Assembly (NCBI GenBank): GCA_005765155.1
Contig: VCCP01000005.1
Span: 4,898,001 to 4,962,000 of the forward strand
Length of the DNA: 64,000 nucleotides
Reading direction: 5' to 3'
Source of the DNA: Zelopaecilomyces penicillatus
Taxonomy: Eukaryota; Ascomycota; Sordariomycetes; Hypocreales; Pseudodiploosporaceae
Below the pieces are notes generated by a model. The model worked only from the letters and a program-made list of their open reading frames with translations. It did not search any database and was not told where the DNA came from. Below are positions 1 through 10,453 of this stretch, piece by piece. The translations under genes and the position numbers were made by a program. How positions within the stretch are numbered: position 1 is the stretch's first letter; the number at the start of each line of letters is the position of its first letter.

Positions 1-1184
1 CTCCACGACGCCGTGTTATTCCACAGCATCGCCGGCGTCCCAACATCCCGGGTCTCATCAATACTGCAGACCACTTTACACCCGCCGTGATGGTGTCCGC
101 CTCTCTTACGGAGCAGCTTCCCAGCCGGCCCCATATCGTGATCCACTTCGCCGTAGGTTTCCTCGCGCTTCTCCTTGGTCATACTCGACGATGATGCCGC
201 CCCGACCACGTTCGCCGGCTTCGCTGTGCCATTGTAAACCGCCTCAATCCACTGAACCTGCTGCACCGCCTGCTCGCCCAGCGTCATGTTCTTGCTCCAG
301 GTTCCTCCGTCGCTCCAAGCGCTGACATGAATTTCTGAAGAGTCCCGCGGTGTCTGGAACGCAATGCGGGCCACCTCTTGACCGTCAACATACCAGATGC
401 TCTCCTTGGGCGTCCAGTCGAGTCGATGAACCACCCAGTCTGACCACTTGAGTCCTGTCGGCATGCTTGCATTGCGCGTCGCGGCGGGGATATCACCGGC
501 AGTACCATCATCCGTGTACGAGGGCTGGTTCGTGTACTGGATCTTGTCTTTAGGCCCAGCCGTCAAGATCTCGATGTCGGCCTCCTGCACATGTGCGAGT
601 TTATCGGCGCCCCGGTAGGTAAACATGCCCGTCACCGCGCCTTCGGCTCCAAGAGTCCTGGCAAGCATTCGCAGAGAGACAAACTGGTAGCCCTTTTTCA
701 CAGACTGAAACTCTGAAGCTGTTTGGAAACCCTTGAGACGCTTGGTCCGCAGCGTCATCCACGTATCCGAGGCTGGTTTCTCATCGTCATTCTGCTCGAT
801 ATAGACATTGCTCTTCGAGTTGACCATCAACACCCCGGCTCCATTCGACAATCCCTTGCCGGGTCCGTAACTGTTATCCCAAGTCTGCAAGTCCCAAACA
901 TCCGTCCAATTGTCGCTTCTGAAGTAATCACTCGAAGCGCCCGCCTCGGCGGCATCTGTCTCGTCGTCTACAATATCAGGCACGCCAGCGTATTCGGAGA
1001 GCCATCGGAAATCAAAGAACATGTGCTTGGAGTAATAGGTTGGCACCGAGCCATTGATTAGGTAGCATTGGCAGTCGGCATCCGCCAACAGCTCCAAAGT
1101 GTCATTGGCCGCGAATGCAGAGTATGTGAAGCCAAGGATCGATACTATGATGAGCTGTATCCGCAACAGAGAGGACGCAGCCAT
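1..1184 (-). CDS. Secreted GH16-type glycoside hydrolase (concanavalin A-like fold), 3' end cut by window edge
   Basis: A single open frame starts at the ATG complementary to 1182-1184 and stays open to position 1, giving about 394 residues with no stop. The first ~25 residues are a signal peptide (basic start, hydrophobic core, AFA cleavage region). The mature start has a CQCY motif and FFDFR, seen in a fungal branch of GH16-like proteins. The catalytic GH16 pattern ExDxE is present as EADIE, and the W-V-V-H-R-L-D-W segment that follows is typical of the sandwich core. Family knowledge: GH16 enzymes cut beta-1,3/1,4-glucans or act as wall transglycosylases; the substrate cannot be told here. 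After the catalytic domain come a Lys/Arg-Glu-rich linker, a basic KRGGHHHGG stretch and further cysteines. The C-terminus lies outside the window, so a tail domain, GPI site or membrane segment cannot be judged. Confidence 0.85.
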   Translation of the reverse strand, partial: MAASSLLRIQLIIVSILGFTYSAFAANDTLELLADADCQCYLINGSVPTYYSKHMFFDFRWLSEYAGVPDIVDDETDAAEAGASSDYFRSDNWTDVWDLQTWDNSYGPGKGLSNGAGVLMVNSKSNVYIEQNDDEKPASDTWMTLRTKRLKGFQTASEFQSVKKGYQFVSLRMLARTLGAEGAVTGMFTYRGADKLAHVQEADIEILTAGPKDKIQYTNQPSYTDDGTAGDIPAATRNASMPTGLKWSDWVVHRLDWTPKESIWYVDGQEVARIAFQTPRDSSEIHVSAWSDGGTWSKNMTLGEQAVQQVQWIEAVYNGTAKPANVVGAASSSSMTKEKREETYGEVDHDMGPAGKLLRKRGGHHHGGCKVVCSIDETRDVGTPAMLWNNTASW

Positions 1185-2368
1185 GGCGCCCGGTAGATGA
1201 GATGATGATGATGATCTTGTCTTTCACTTTAGGGTGTATTGCAAGAAAAACAATTAAAAAATTAAAAAAAAATTAGAGCAAGATGGGATCGTCAAGGGTA
1301 AAAGAGCTGGAAAGGAGGGGCGGCTGAGGTGCGATTGTCTCAGAGGCCGCAGCTAACACCTAAGAAGGCAACACAAAGACGCGATGTGATACTCCGTCAG
1401 CAGCAGCCATGCATGCATAGCTCTGCCGATGTAGCCGATACGATATTACCACGAGCCGCACCTGGGGGCCAACCAGCCAATGAACTGCCGATTGGGCCGT
1501 GATTAGATTTTCATCTTATCGGGCGCAAAAGGTGGTGGTACGAGATGCTGGTGGTGCAGTTCTCAACAAACGCCACTCTGTCCATCGATGATGCCGCTGG
1601 TACGACAGATGGATTCAGTTCCCAGAGTCTAGACCACCCCCAATGGATGGATGTACTGTGTCGTCAGCACTTGTGCTTGTATTACTTTGTTCACCGTCGT
1701 AGAACCCAGCTTTGCTCAATGGAACTGCCGTGGGGGCCGCTTCCGTTGGTACGCGCTTCTCGGACAATGAACCCCAAAGCTCGTCTGTGCCTGATATGCT
1801 GATTGGGTGCTTCTGTTGAATCACTTGTTATTGGCTACCGTGGGCTGAAGACAGACAATTGAGATCAATGACAGTCTCTGTGTTCTAGATGCGGAGACGT
1901 ATAGGAAGAATTCATGTCGAACAGGTGGTCCAGTGATTCCTTCAAGATCACAGATCAAAGCTTCCAGCCGACACTGCATCAGCAGCCGCATCTGCGGAAA
2001 GTTCACACCGCCTTGATGACGACGACTCGACTGCAATTAGGTGGAACGTTGCATAGTCGGTCTGATTGATGTTGTGGTCTGAAAAGTAACTATTGGAACA
2101 AGAGCAACCCATCATGCTGTGATGGGTTTCCGATACTATAGCAGTTGACTGCCATCAGTCAGGCCATCTGCCCTGTAAAAACAAGGGTCGTGTTGGACTA
2201 TATAACCTTATCTGTTCATTAAAAAGGATCATGCATCATTCATCCACCGGTGCAAAAAGACAAGGGGATGATGTCAAAGAAACAAATGATAATCATACAA
2301 TCCATCAATGGATTGATTCTTGAATTAAAAAGAATAAGGAAATCGCGCAAAAAGTTAATTTCAACCAT
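1185..2368. other. Gene-free spacer with promoter of the GH16 gene
   Basis: There is no convincing coding frame. The stretch next to the GH16 start carries a GAT microsatellite (about 1199-1214) and an A-rich patch (about 1240-1273), which fit a fungal promoter or 5' leader. The short open frames at 1545-1824 lie in opposite directions over each other and resemble nothing known. Confidence 0.5.
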
Positions 2369-2462
2369 GCCGTTGCGAGGAATCGAACCTCGGTTATCAG
2401 TGTTTCGTTCTGATTAGATCAGATTCCACAAACTGATGTACTAACCACTATACGACAACGGC
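2369..2462 (-). tRNA. tRNA-His (anticodon GTG) with a ~23-nt intron
   Basis: Read on the minus strand, the acceptor arms GCCGTTG and CAACGGC pair perfectly. The D arm contains GTATAGTGGTTAGTAC and the T arm CCGAGG-TTCGATT-CCTCG. The anticodon stem TCAGT/ACTGA encloses TTGTGG, then about 23 extra bases, then the last loop base C, so the anticodon is GTG and the intron sits at the canonical 37/38 position. Anticodon and D arm match the usual eukaryotic tRNA-His pattern. The extra G at position -1 of tRNA-His is added after transcription in eukaryotes, so it is not expected in the gene. The intron itself can form a short hairpin (TCTGAT...ATCAGA). Confidence 0.93.
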
Positions 2463-3585
2463 TTATCTTTGGTTGTTGTTCGGATGATAGCGAGGAATTA
2501 TTTACACACTATATAGCTAATACATGTGCCCGACAAACAAAAATGGGCTTTCCTTGCATTCTCTTGGAAGACGCTGGCACACTCTCATGCGCCATGCAGT
2601 GCGTCTCTCAACAACCAACACCGAGCTCAGCCATATCATCAACACAGCCACATTGCCTCTTCTCCCATCGGCCCGTCAAGGCAACCGTCCTTTCAGCAAC
2701 ACCGAACCCAGCTCAAAGTCCTTTTGGGCAGCAAACGCCCAACTTGACCAGCCCTGGCAGGGCTCCCTGGTGGCTGTGCAGCCGTTTGGGTTGGGTTCTC
2801 AAGGCGGCAACATGCCTGGCCTCTTGGGTCTGTCTGTCTGTATTGGGAAGTCCGCTCCAAGTACCCGGATTTCTCTTAACCAGTCTGGGAGATCGGGGGC
2901 TTTGTTTAGCTCGCAGTTACATATATGTAAGGCGATCTTGGTGCAGCTCTAACAAAATAGGCGTCTGGCCACCATCGGTGAGTAACTTTGAACAATGTAG
3001 GCCAATGGATATTCAATGTGATGAGATGAGTGGGATTTGTATTATGAGAAAAGTGCCGATTAATTCACCGCCAGACTGCTGCCTGGGTTTGTAGCGTCTA
3101 CCTTTTGTCGTCATGAAAACTCAAAATTGAAGTGTATTGCAAAACTCCAATGATACCAGCCCATCTGTAACAATCACATCTAGCAAACATGATACCTATG
3201 TCTGATCGTCCATATACCAGCACAAATTGCATGATATACAAATCTATTCCCCTCAATTAAATATTCCTTGCAAGTCCGTCTCCAAAAGTCCCCCCCCCCC
3301 AAGTACCACATATAATATACACCACCAGTTCTATGCTACAAATCACAAAACAATGCCCACATGAAAGTAGAGAAATATAACCCGAAAAAGCTGCCCCCGC
3401 CCGTGTTGTGAGTATCGCCGTGCCGTGCCGTATGCCTAGCCCCTGATACCGCCTTGTCCAGATCAAATTTGCAGAAAGAAGCTTCCGAACCCATTCCTCT
3501 TAACGAGAGTTAGCTCAAGCATAAAGTATGAACATAAAGAAGGTTCCGCAAAAGACTAACTCGTAGAGAGAATTTCGACACGCTT
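2463..3585. other. Gene-free spacer
   Basis: Overlapping open frames at 2524-3094 in all three plus frames are biased but show no domain, signal peptide or splice-linked continuation. A run of ten C residues lies near 3291-3300. Nothing else can be supported. Confidence 0.45.
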
Positions 3586-3738
3586 TCATTCATGGGTGGT
3601 GCTTTGCTCTACTTTACATGACGTGCAACGAGCATGCGAGCAATTATGGCTGAGGCAGGCGGGAGTGGTGGCCTTGAGCCATGGTCCTTGGTTGCATTGG
3701 CAGCAGATCCAGAAGTAGTCAATAGTCTTAGTCGCCAT
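3586..3738 (-). CDS. 50-residue Cys-rich micro-protein, probably zinc-binding
   Basis: The ATG at 3738 gives a 50-residue protein; the open frame runs on upstream to 3843, but that part is hydrophobic and AT-rich like an untranslated leader, so the internal start is preferred. The protein has seven cysteines (residues 12, 13, 15, 28, 33, 38, 41) and two histidines (31, 35), arranged as CCxC, a GPW turn, TTPAC, then HxxCxxC. That spacing suits one or two zinc sites. From memory, small proteins with this CCQCN-GPW and TTPAC pattern recur in Sordariomycetes, but their function is unknown. There is no signal peptide in the short form. It stands alone, with over a kilobase of gene-free sequence on each side. 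The real extent needs transcript support. Confidence 0.6.
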   Translation of the reverse strand: MATKTIDYFWICCQCNQGPWLKATTPACLSHNCSHARCTSCKVEQSTTHE

Positions 3739-5890
3739 GATTTCAATCGTTGGAATGTTAAAAGACAAGAGTAGAATCAACAAGTTTAGACGTTTAGACA
3801 GAAACAGGATGTAATTAAGAGAAATAGGTGAGAGGTGATGCAAAGGTCAGAAGGTGCCTTGAGTCTGCTGGTAGAATATGAAAGAGCAAGGAAACTGTCT
3901 TCTTATATCCTCAATCTTCTCAGTTCCAGAGTGCTGCCTCCGTTAAGTTGCTGCCATCATATTCACCGATTGCGCCCCCATCACCTCACCGGGCGTCTCA
4001 TAGTGGGCGAAGCCAGACCTCAAGACCGATTGATGCTTTGGCAAGAGGAACCTGCCGCCTTGTCGGTCACTCAGAAATAAGTCTCTCCCGATTCACCGGA
4101 GAGGCCATCGGCAACTCCAGATAGCAGCACGTCACCACGATGATGCGGCATCTATATTGGGAACTAGGGCGGGTAGTATTCTGCCTTTCCTCGGTGTTAT
4201 AGACGACAAGAAAGTCCTACATCCAGATAGCAACTGCAACGGCGCCTCCTGTCAAAGAATATAGACCAATGGTTACTCTTACGAGTGCCAAAGCAGCTCA
4301 TCGTAATGTATTCTGCTACCCCCATCAGTTAGTCACGACCGATAACTTCAGCTGTCTACGTCCAACAGCCGGAAGGTTCCGGTTGGGGTCGAATGGTTGG
4401 CATCCAATCAACTCAGGCTGAATACAGGAGTTTGTCGGCCTGTACGAAGCCTTCTGGGATCATCTCAGGAACAGGAACTGCCGGATCCACTTATCGCCTT
4501 GCAGACAGGATGGCGGAACGCCTTGTCAGGCTTTTGCAGATCCAGCGTGAGATCGATAGGGGCTGTTTCTCCGTTCAAAGCTGGACACTTGACCATTGTA
4601 TCGGGGTAATACCAATGTACATCTGATCACGTCGAAAGCCACAAGAGATAGGACTAGTCCTGGTTTCTGACGATGCTATCCGTCCCTTGTGTGCCGGCTG
4701 GTGGCCGCGGCCTGTCCAGAATAGCCATCAGGCTGCGCAAACCGCCAATGGCATTCCAGTACGCAGGTGGTTCGCCTTCAAAACAGGGCAAGACCTTGCC
4801 ATGACGCCCGAAAGAAAAAGAAAAGAAAAACGATCTAGTGACCAACTAGACATGCAAAGCTTGGCTCTCCAATAGTCAGAGGATGAAGTGCTTCTGTGGT
4901 GCAAAAGCGTATACACCTAAGCCACCAGCTGCATCAGCTCCATATGTGCTCAACAGCTTCAAGGAGATGAATTCATCTGCCCAACCGCTGTATGTTGTCC
5001 CAAAGAAAGTCGATAACTGAACCATGGTACGTTAGCGAGCATATTTCGCTATTGTGGGATCAGTCATTGTAGACGATGCTATGCCACTCTATGTCATGCA
5101 GTAGGAGGTCCAACTTTGGCCGCCATAAAGACTGCAGACTTCGGCATTTGAGCGAGTCCCGTATTTAGCTTCTGTTTCAATACGAGTTTTGAGCTAGTTT
5201 AGGACGACTTTGAGTTCCCATTGGAAATAAGGTAGAGACGGCTGGTAGCCTCCAGCCGCCGCAAGCGCTGTCACAGCCTTACCATGACAGCCATGAGTCC
5301 ACCAAGCGACCGGAGACCGCCGGATTGATAATTTGGATGCCCAATGTTAGAAGATAATGACGGAAACCACGCGTTGCGGGAGAATCTGTGTGGCAAGATA
5401 CATATCGTGAACTTGTGCCGTCTTTAATTAGCCACATAAGCCGCAGGTGATGCAACTTTGACAGCTTGACATTTTGGCTGGGAGATGAGGGCATTCGGGA
5501 TTTTGAATGAACGCCGTATTCAGATTAGTGATGAATTCGTTGAAATAACATAGATATCCTACCAGGCAAAGATGACATAGAGATGACATTGAATGATGAT
5601 ACAGAGTCACTTGGTTATGACCCATTCATTGGAAGGGTCGACTTGAGATGAGACACTGTGCATTAAACACTCAATAACACTGTGCACTCCTCCACTTCTA
5701 GCCGCGGCTTCCACAGTGCCAGCTTTCCTAGGTGCCGTGCCGTGCGTGCTTTCTATTACATGTGTGTGCACCAACAAACACCATCGCTAGCTTCAGTCTC
5801 CTTTTACCACCACCACCACCAAGCTTCTCCAACCCCACGCAACTGCCGTGAAGCGCATCATCCGGAACCGGCTGCGGCCACGATGCCGCG
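3739..5890. other. Gene-free spacer, possible decayed coding remnant at about 4465-4850
   Basis: No intact gene is seen. On the minus strand, short open runs at 4465-4596 (43 residues) and 4654-4845 have protein-like composition but no recognisable domain and are separated by stops, so they may be a relic. The last ~250 bases before 5891 are the leader of the palmitoyltransferase gene, with a CAC repeat near 5810. Confidence 0.4.
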
Positions 5891-7309
5891 ATGGCGCGCC
5901 GTCTGATACAGAGCAACAAGGCTGGCTCGCGCTGGGCTGTTCGCATCGTTCCGCTCTTCATTATCGGCCTTCTCGGCCTCGCCACCTACGTCGTAGTGGC
6001 ACGCCTCTGCTGTAGGTTCAGCACAATGCGCGTTATACAACACGCCAACACGCCTTGATTCTTCTATTTGGCATGGGGAATTCGAGCTAACTTGGCCATT
6101 GTGTGTATAGTGGAGTATCTCTACCGAGAAAAGAAACAGTCCGGAGTCGCGGTGACCCTTATAACGCTATATCTCGTCTTCCTGGTCTTGACGATCATAC
6201 CATATATTCGAACATACTATACGGTGCAATATGATCCGGCACTTGTTCCACTATCTTCAGCAAGAGCGCACATCGAAAGCGAGACGGACAAAAATACACG
6301 AGGCAAATGGAACGGCTGTGGCAGAGACGTAGAGGAGCCAGCGTGGGCTCCTCCCGATTTCAGTCCCGACAGCCCCGGGCTCGAGGCCTTTTACAGCAAA
6401 GAGATCTTCGTTTGCGAGGTTGATGGTCGGCCTAAATGGTGTTCGCAGTGCCAGTACTGGAAGCCAGATCGCGCGCATCATTCCAGCGAGCTGGGACGCT
6501 GTGTGCGCAAGATGGATCATTTTTGTCCGTGGGTCGGGGGAATGGTGTCGGAGACATGTGAGTTGGCGCAAACCTGCACCTCCACTAATACTCAATGCTA
6601 GTGATGCTAATTTTTTTTGGGATAAGCATTCAACTTCTTTTCACAGTTTACATTCTATTGTACTCTCCTCAGCGCCATAAGTCTGGCGACTGGGGCGTAT
6701 TGTTTGTCTCAGCAGCGTCAAGATGGGCAATCGATGGATGGGTGGACGATCGCAATTATTGTTTTGGCGAGCTTCTTCGGTTTTTTCAGCTTTGGTATGA
6801 CCTTGACTTCGGCCCGGTACATATTCACCAACATCACCAACATCGACGTTTTGAAAAAGACACAAAACTACACATTGGCTGTCCGAATCCCGCTCACAAG
6901 CCCGCCCTCGGAAAAGTACCCAACCATCACATACCCTCTACGCTATAACCTCCAGCGTCCGCAGTACCCCGACTCTGGATTGGGAGAGCAGCGCCCCGCC
7001 AGTACTTCCCTTTCGCTCAGAGATCAACAGGCCAAGTGCAGGTTCGCCATCTTACGTACAGGCCCGAGAGACAATCCTTGGGATCTTGGATTTTGGGAGA
7101 ACTGGAAGTCTGTCATGGGTGGGAGTATTCTGGAGTGGATCCTCCCTATTAGACGTTCACCTTGCTGCAATCATGAAAGCATGGAAAGCGACTATCAGTA
7201 TGGACCGCTATTACGCCGACTCAAGAAAGAGTACGGGGTTCCAGAGCTGGCTGCGAGTGGGGATGGGGCAGATATTGAGATGCATAACACGAGCGGGCGT
7301 TTCTCGTAG
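5891..7309 (+). CDS. pfa5: Palmitoyltransferase Pfa5 (DHHC family)
   Basis: Exons are 5891-6011, 6111-6557 and 6627-7309, giving 416 residues in frame. Two membrane segments (about residues 18-38 and 50-70) precede the cysteine-rich core: WCSQCQYWKPDRAHH, then CVRKMDHFCPWVGG, with the catalytic motif in the DHFC form at about 176-179. Two more membrane segments follow (AFNFFSQF... and IAIIVLASFFGFF), then a TTxE-like cytosolic tail. Family knowledge: these integral Golgi/vacuole/plasma-membrane enzymes form an S-acyl intermediate on the DHHC cysteine and transfer palmitate to protein cysteines. Pfa5 proteins share the SET-SFxFF continuation, which is restored here only when intron 2 ends at AG 6626 (branch point GCTAAT at about 6605). 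A different acceptor at 6601 would put the last exon out of frame. Confidence 0.92.
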
Positions 7310-9242
7310 CTGACCCGATGAACTGGTCAGTTTCGAATAGGGTCAAACGGCGTTGGTAAGGATGATGGGAGTTGATGGGCGATTCGCGGGTGGGTTTGCC
7401 CAGATGTATATAGGCAATTGCTGCATCTGTATAATGTTGACTGACTAATATTTAATATTGATAATTCGTCAAAACAACCTCAGCAAGTCTCAAAAAAATG
7501 TAGAGGCACAGGCGTTGCACAGCTATTTTCAGTTGCCAAATCCCTTAAATCCCGTACAACTTACTGCAACCCCCCAAGGATGAGAACCTTGCTCACAGAG
7601 TCGCTAGATAGGAGGATGTACCCTGCACTTGTGCCCATCCGTACGTATACATACAGTACGACACTTACACAAACAAACAAACTTCACATCGGTCTGGATG
7701 GGTGTCTCATGTATAATGCTGGTTGTGGACTCGGCGGAGAGTTGAGTTGGTGTGCATGTCTCGGCAGCGGCCCGTGACGCCGATGTTCCAGCCTTGAAGG
7801 ATACGAAGTATTAAGGTTACACCCCGGAATTTGACAGTATCAAATAATCAAACTCCTTGTTCGCGAGAACTCGTACGGGGAAGACTACGGACGATGGGGA
7901 AAGTTTGGATGTAATCATGAATGGCAGAGATTCACATGCGCAAAACGAGGACTGTCTGCCTTACGTCATAGTTGTGGGTTATCCCTGGCACAGGACAGAG
8001 TACAGCAGCCACTCGTTGAGAAACGTTACCGAAAGAGGAGATTAACACGCAGGTAAACAAATTAAAGTAGCAGATTGCCCAATGTAGTGTTTCGATGGGA
8101 TTGTCCAATGATGAAGGTGCTTGTAAGATGTTACAACTCTTATTCAAGCCCTCTCTACCTATGAACTATGACTGCTACCAAACCCCGCTATTACTACTAT
8201 TACTATAGTACCTGCTGCAAGCCAACCTGACAAACGCGGACTTTTGCTCCATGTGAAACGGAGACGGTTCGGGATCAGATACCTACATCTACATCAGACA
8301 TGTTGCATCCAAAATGTGAGTAAGAAGTAAATAAAATTACCAAAAAAAGAAGAAAACATAGCAAAAACATAATGCACATTCATGTATCATGCAGGTAAGA
8401 TGTGATTTGATGCCTCATTTACATATGTGTGTATGTATGTACGTCGCAACAGGCTAGACAAAACAAGACAAAAAAGAAAGGGCCCTAGGTCGGATCAAGC
8501 TTAGACATGACCAGTCAATTAAGGCATGTGTGCTGTTGAAACATGTTCTCCAATTGGCGAGTGTGGCCAGCAGCATTGCATGCATACGAGAATGGCGAGG
8601 AGAGAGAACAAAGCGTTTCCCCTTACGGATGATGCATCTGTGTCACCTCATGTAGGCATGTTGCGTAAAAGTTCGCAGTACACGAAAAAAACAAAGAGCA
8701 TACGACTATATATCCAGGGCTAGACTCTTTAAAAAAAATTCTCTTGGGTTTTTTATCGAGATGGTCCAAGTGTAAGACTGACTTACATCTTCGGGTGAAG
8801 GGGACCGACGAGACGATCATCCGAAAGTAGCACAGGCTCAACCACGAACCAACTCTTGCCAATCTGATCTTCCAGTGAAATTTGGTTGTCGGAAAAGGTA
8901 ATACTCGCAATCCTAAAACAGCAGCAGTGAAAAAAGACTCGCAAGGCTCGAGTAATTATACCAGGATCAGCGTCCGTTTTCCCCACAAACCCTAGCTTGA
9001 GTGAAACACCGTGATCCTTGTATGTGTTTATTACCCTGTCTCTGCTGTACAATGCCATGGTTATTTATTTCCAACTTGTGTCGGACATTTTTCTTCATCT
9101 TTTTTCATATATCACTGATGCATCAACAGTTTCTTCAACAAAAAAAAAACCATTCACCTATCGTCGTCCATCAAGGGGTGATGACCAAAGACTGTAGTAT
9201 CACTCAACCCCAAGCTCAATCGTCACACAAAAAAAAAACATC
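7310..9242. other. Gene-free spacer
   Basis: Small open frames occur on both strands but none carries a recognisable motif. The sequence contains AT-rich stretches (about 8330-8370), a GTAT-type simple repeat near 8425, and A-runs just before the next gene (9140, 9228), likely its leader. Confidence 0.45.
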
Positions 9243-9563
9243 ATGACCAGCAGAGTCTCAGGCGCGCGTATGACGCAACTACGCCAGCAGTCCAAGCTGC
9301 GAGAAAGACTCATCCAGGAAATCCAAGACGTCGATGAGCAGCTGCAGTGCGCATACTACGACATGGACCGCTTGCTGTATGAGGGTGTGCAGCTCTCCCA
9401 GCATGAGGGGGCGTATGGTGCGCAAGCGCCGGTGAGGATGAAGCTCGAGGGGGATATTGAGGCGAAGAAGGATGAGATTGTGGAGTTGAAGGAGCAGCTG
9501 GCCCTGGCGATTCATGAGTTGGAGGATTTTGATGAGACGACGAGGTGTCAGATCATGCGCTGA
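9243..9563 (+). CDS. Small coiled-coil protein, function unknown
   Basis: An intact 106-residue frame starts at ATG 9243, just after an A-run that suits a fungal leader. It is predicted to be almost entirely helical: heptad-like leucine/isoleucine spacing runs through LRERLIQEIQDVDEQL and again through DEIVELKEQLALAIHELEDF, with many Glu, Gln and Lys and no membrane segment or signal peptide. Use of third-position G/C is high, as in the neighbouring genes, which favours a real gene over chance. No family is recognised. It could be a subunit of a larger complex or a tropomyosin-like fragment; the sequence does not tell. Single exon. Confidence 0.6.
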   Translation: MTSRVSGARMTQLRQQSKLRERLIQEIQDVDEQLQCAYYDMDRLLYEGVQLSQHEGAYGAQAPVRMKLEGDIEAKKDEIVELKEQLALAIHELEDFDETTRCQIMR

Positions 9564-10453
9564 CTGAGGGCATGACGAGGGAGTTTTGGAGAAAACGGGG
9601 GAAATGGAATTGGGAAATAATAAGGGCAGCGACGGCGTTCTGGCATATACATATCTGGTTTTTGTTTTTCTATGTGCGTTTTGTTTGTTATCTGGGGCTT
9701 TTCTTTCCCTCTTTTTTGTTGATTCAGTGTCCTATTGTGTGATTCGTTTTGGGGGGTTCAACCAAGGATGCTAGAGCCGGGGAGGGGGCGGGGGATTGCT
9801 GCAAACATGGAAAACTCCCAATCCGTTGGTGGATAGGACTGTCTAGATTTAGCTCTTATCTCCAATAGGGATGTTATATCATTGCTAATCAATTTAAGAG
9901 CCTGAGGTGCCGTTGTCATCACCTTGTGTTTTGTGGCCAGTGTTATCTGGCTGAAGCAGGTTCAGTGGGTTGTTGTTGCTAAGGAAGGAATCGTACCAAG
10001 GAATTGGAAGCTCAATGATCCAACCATCTCCATTGCACGAGTGGGTCTCCGATAAAATATCCTTAGATTGATATCAAGAAAAATAAATTGTTTCAATATT
10101 ATACACAACTGTATAGAGATGTTAAATGACAACCAATTGATGGTTGGACATTGTTGGCGCTGGATACCTGTGCTACGCGCCAACGTAGCCGCTGAAAGCG
10201 AGACTCCAGGCGGCTGTGGCATGTATCTGTACAGTGGCTGTTGCTGGTTGCAGCTTCCCTCAGTGCCACTAAATAAAAATGGAGAACGAGCATCCAAGTC
10301 AACATCGAACTCTCATCGTGTCCTCATAACTACACAACGTGCCACCATCCTTGTCTCTCGTCTTTATTCCTGTATGACCCGGTTGTTCAATGAGTCTGGT
10401 ATAGTACGCAACCATTCGCCTTGACGGCGCCCAAGGACACGCTCGCCTCAAAA
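9564..10453. other. Gene-free spacer with promoter of the polymerase eta gene
   Basis: No supported gene. Open frames at 9962-10424 overlap on both strands and lack motifs. The frame of polymerase eta is open back to 10421, but the first ATG in it is at 10454. Confidence 0.45.

Noticed and set aside
2524..3094. Overlapping plus-strand open frames of up to 183 residues
   Set aside because: Three frames are open at once, none shows a domain or signal peptide, and composition explains the lack of stops.
6601..6720. Apparent frameshift in the palmitoyltransferase after intron 2
   Set aside because: Using the acceptor AG at 6626 instead of 6601 gives the conserved SFNFFSQF continuation in frame.
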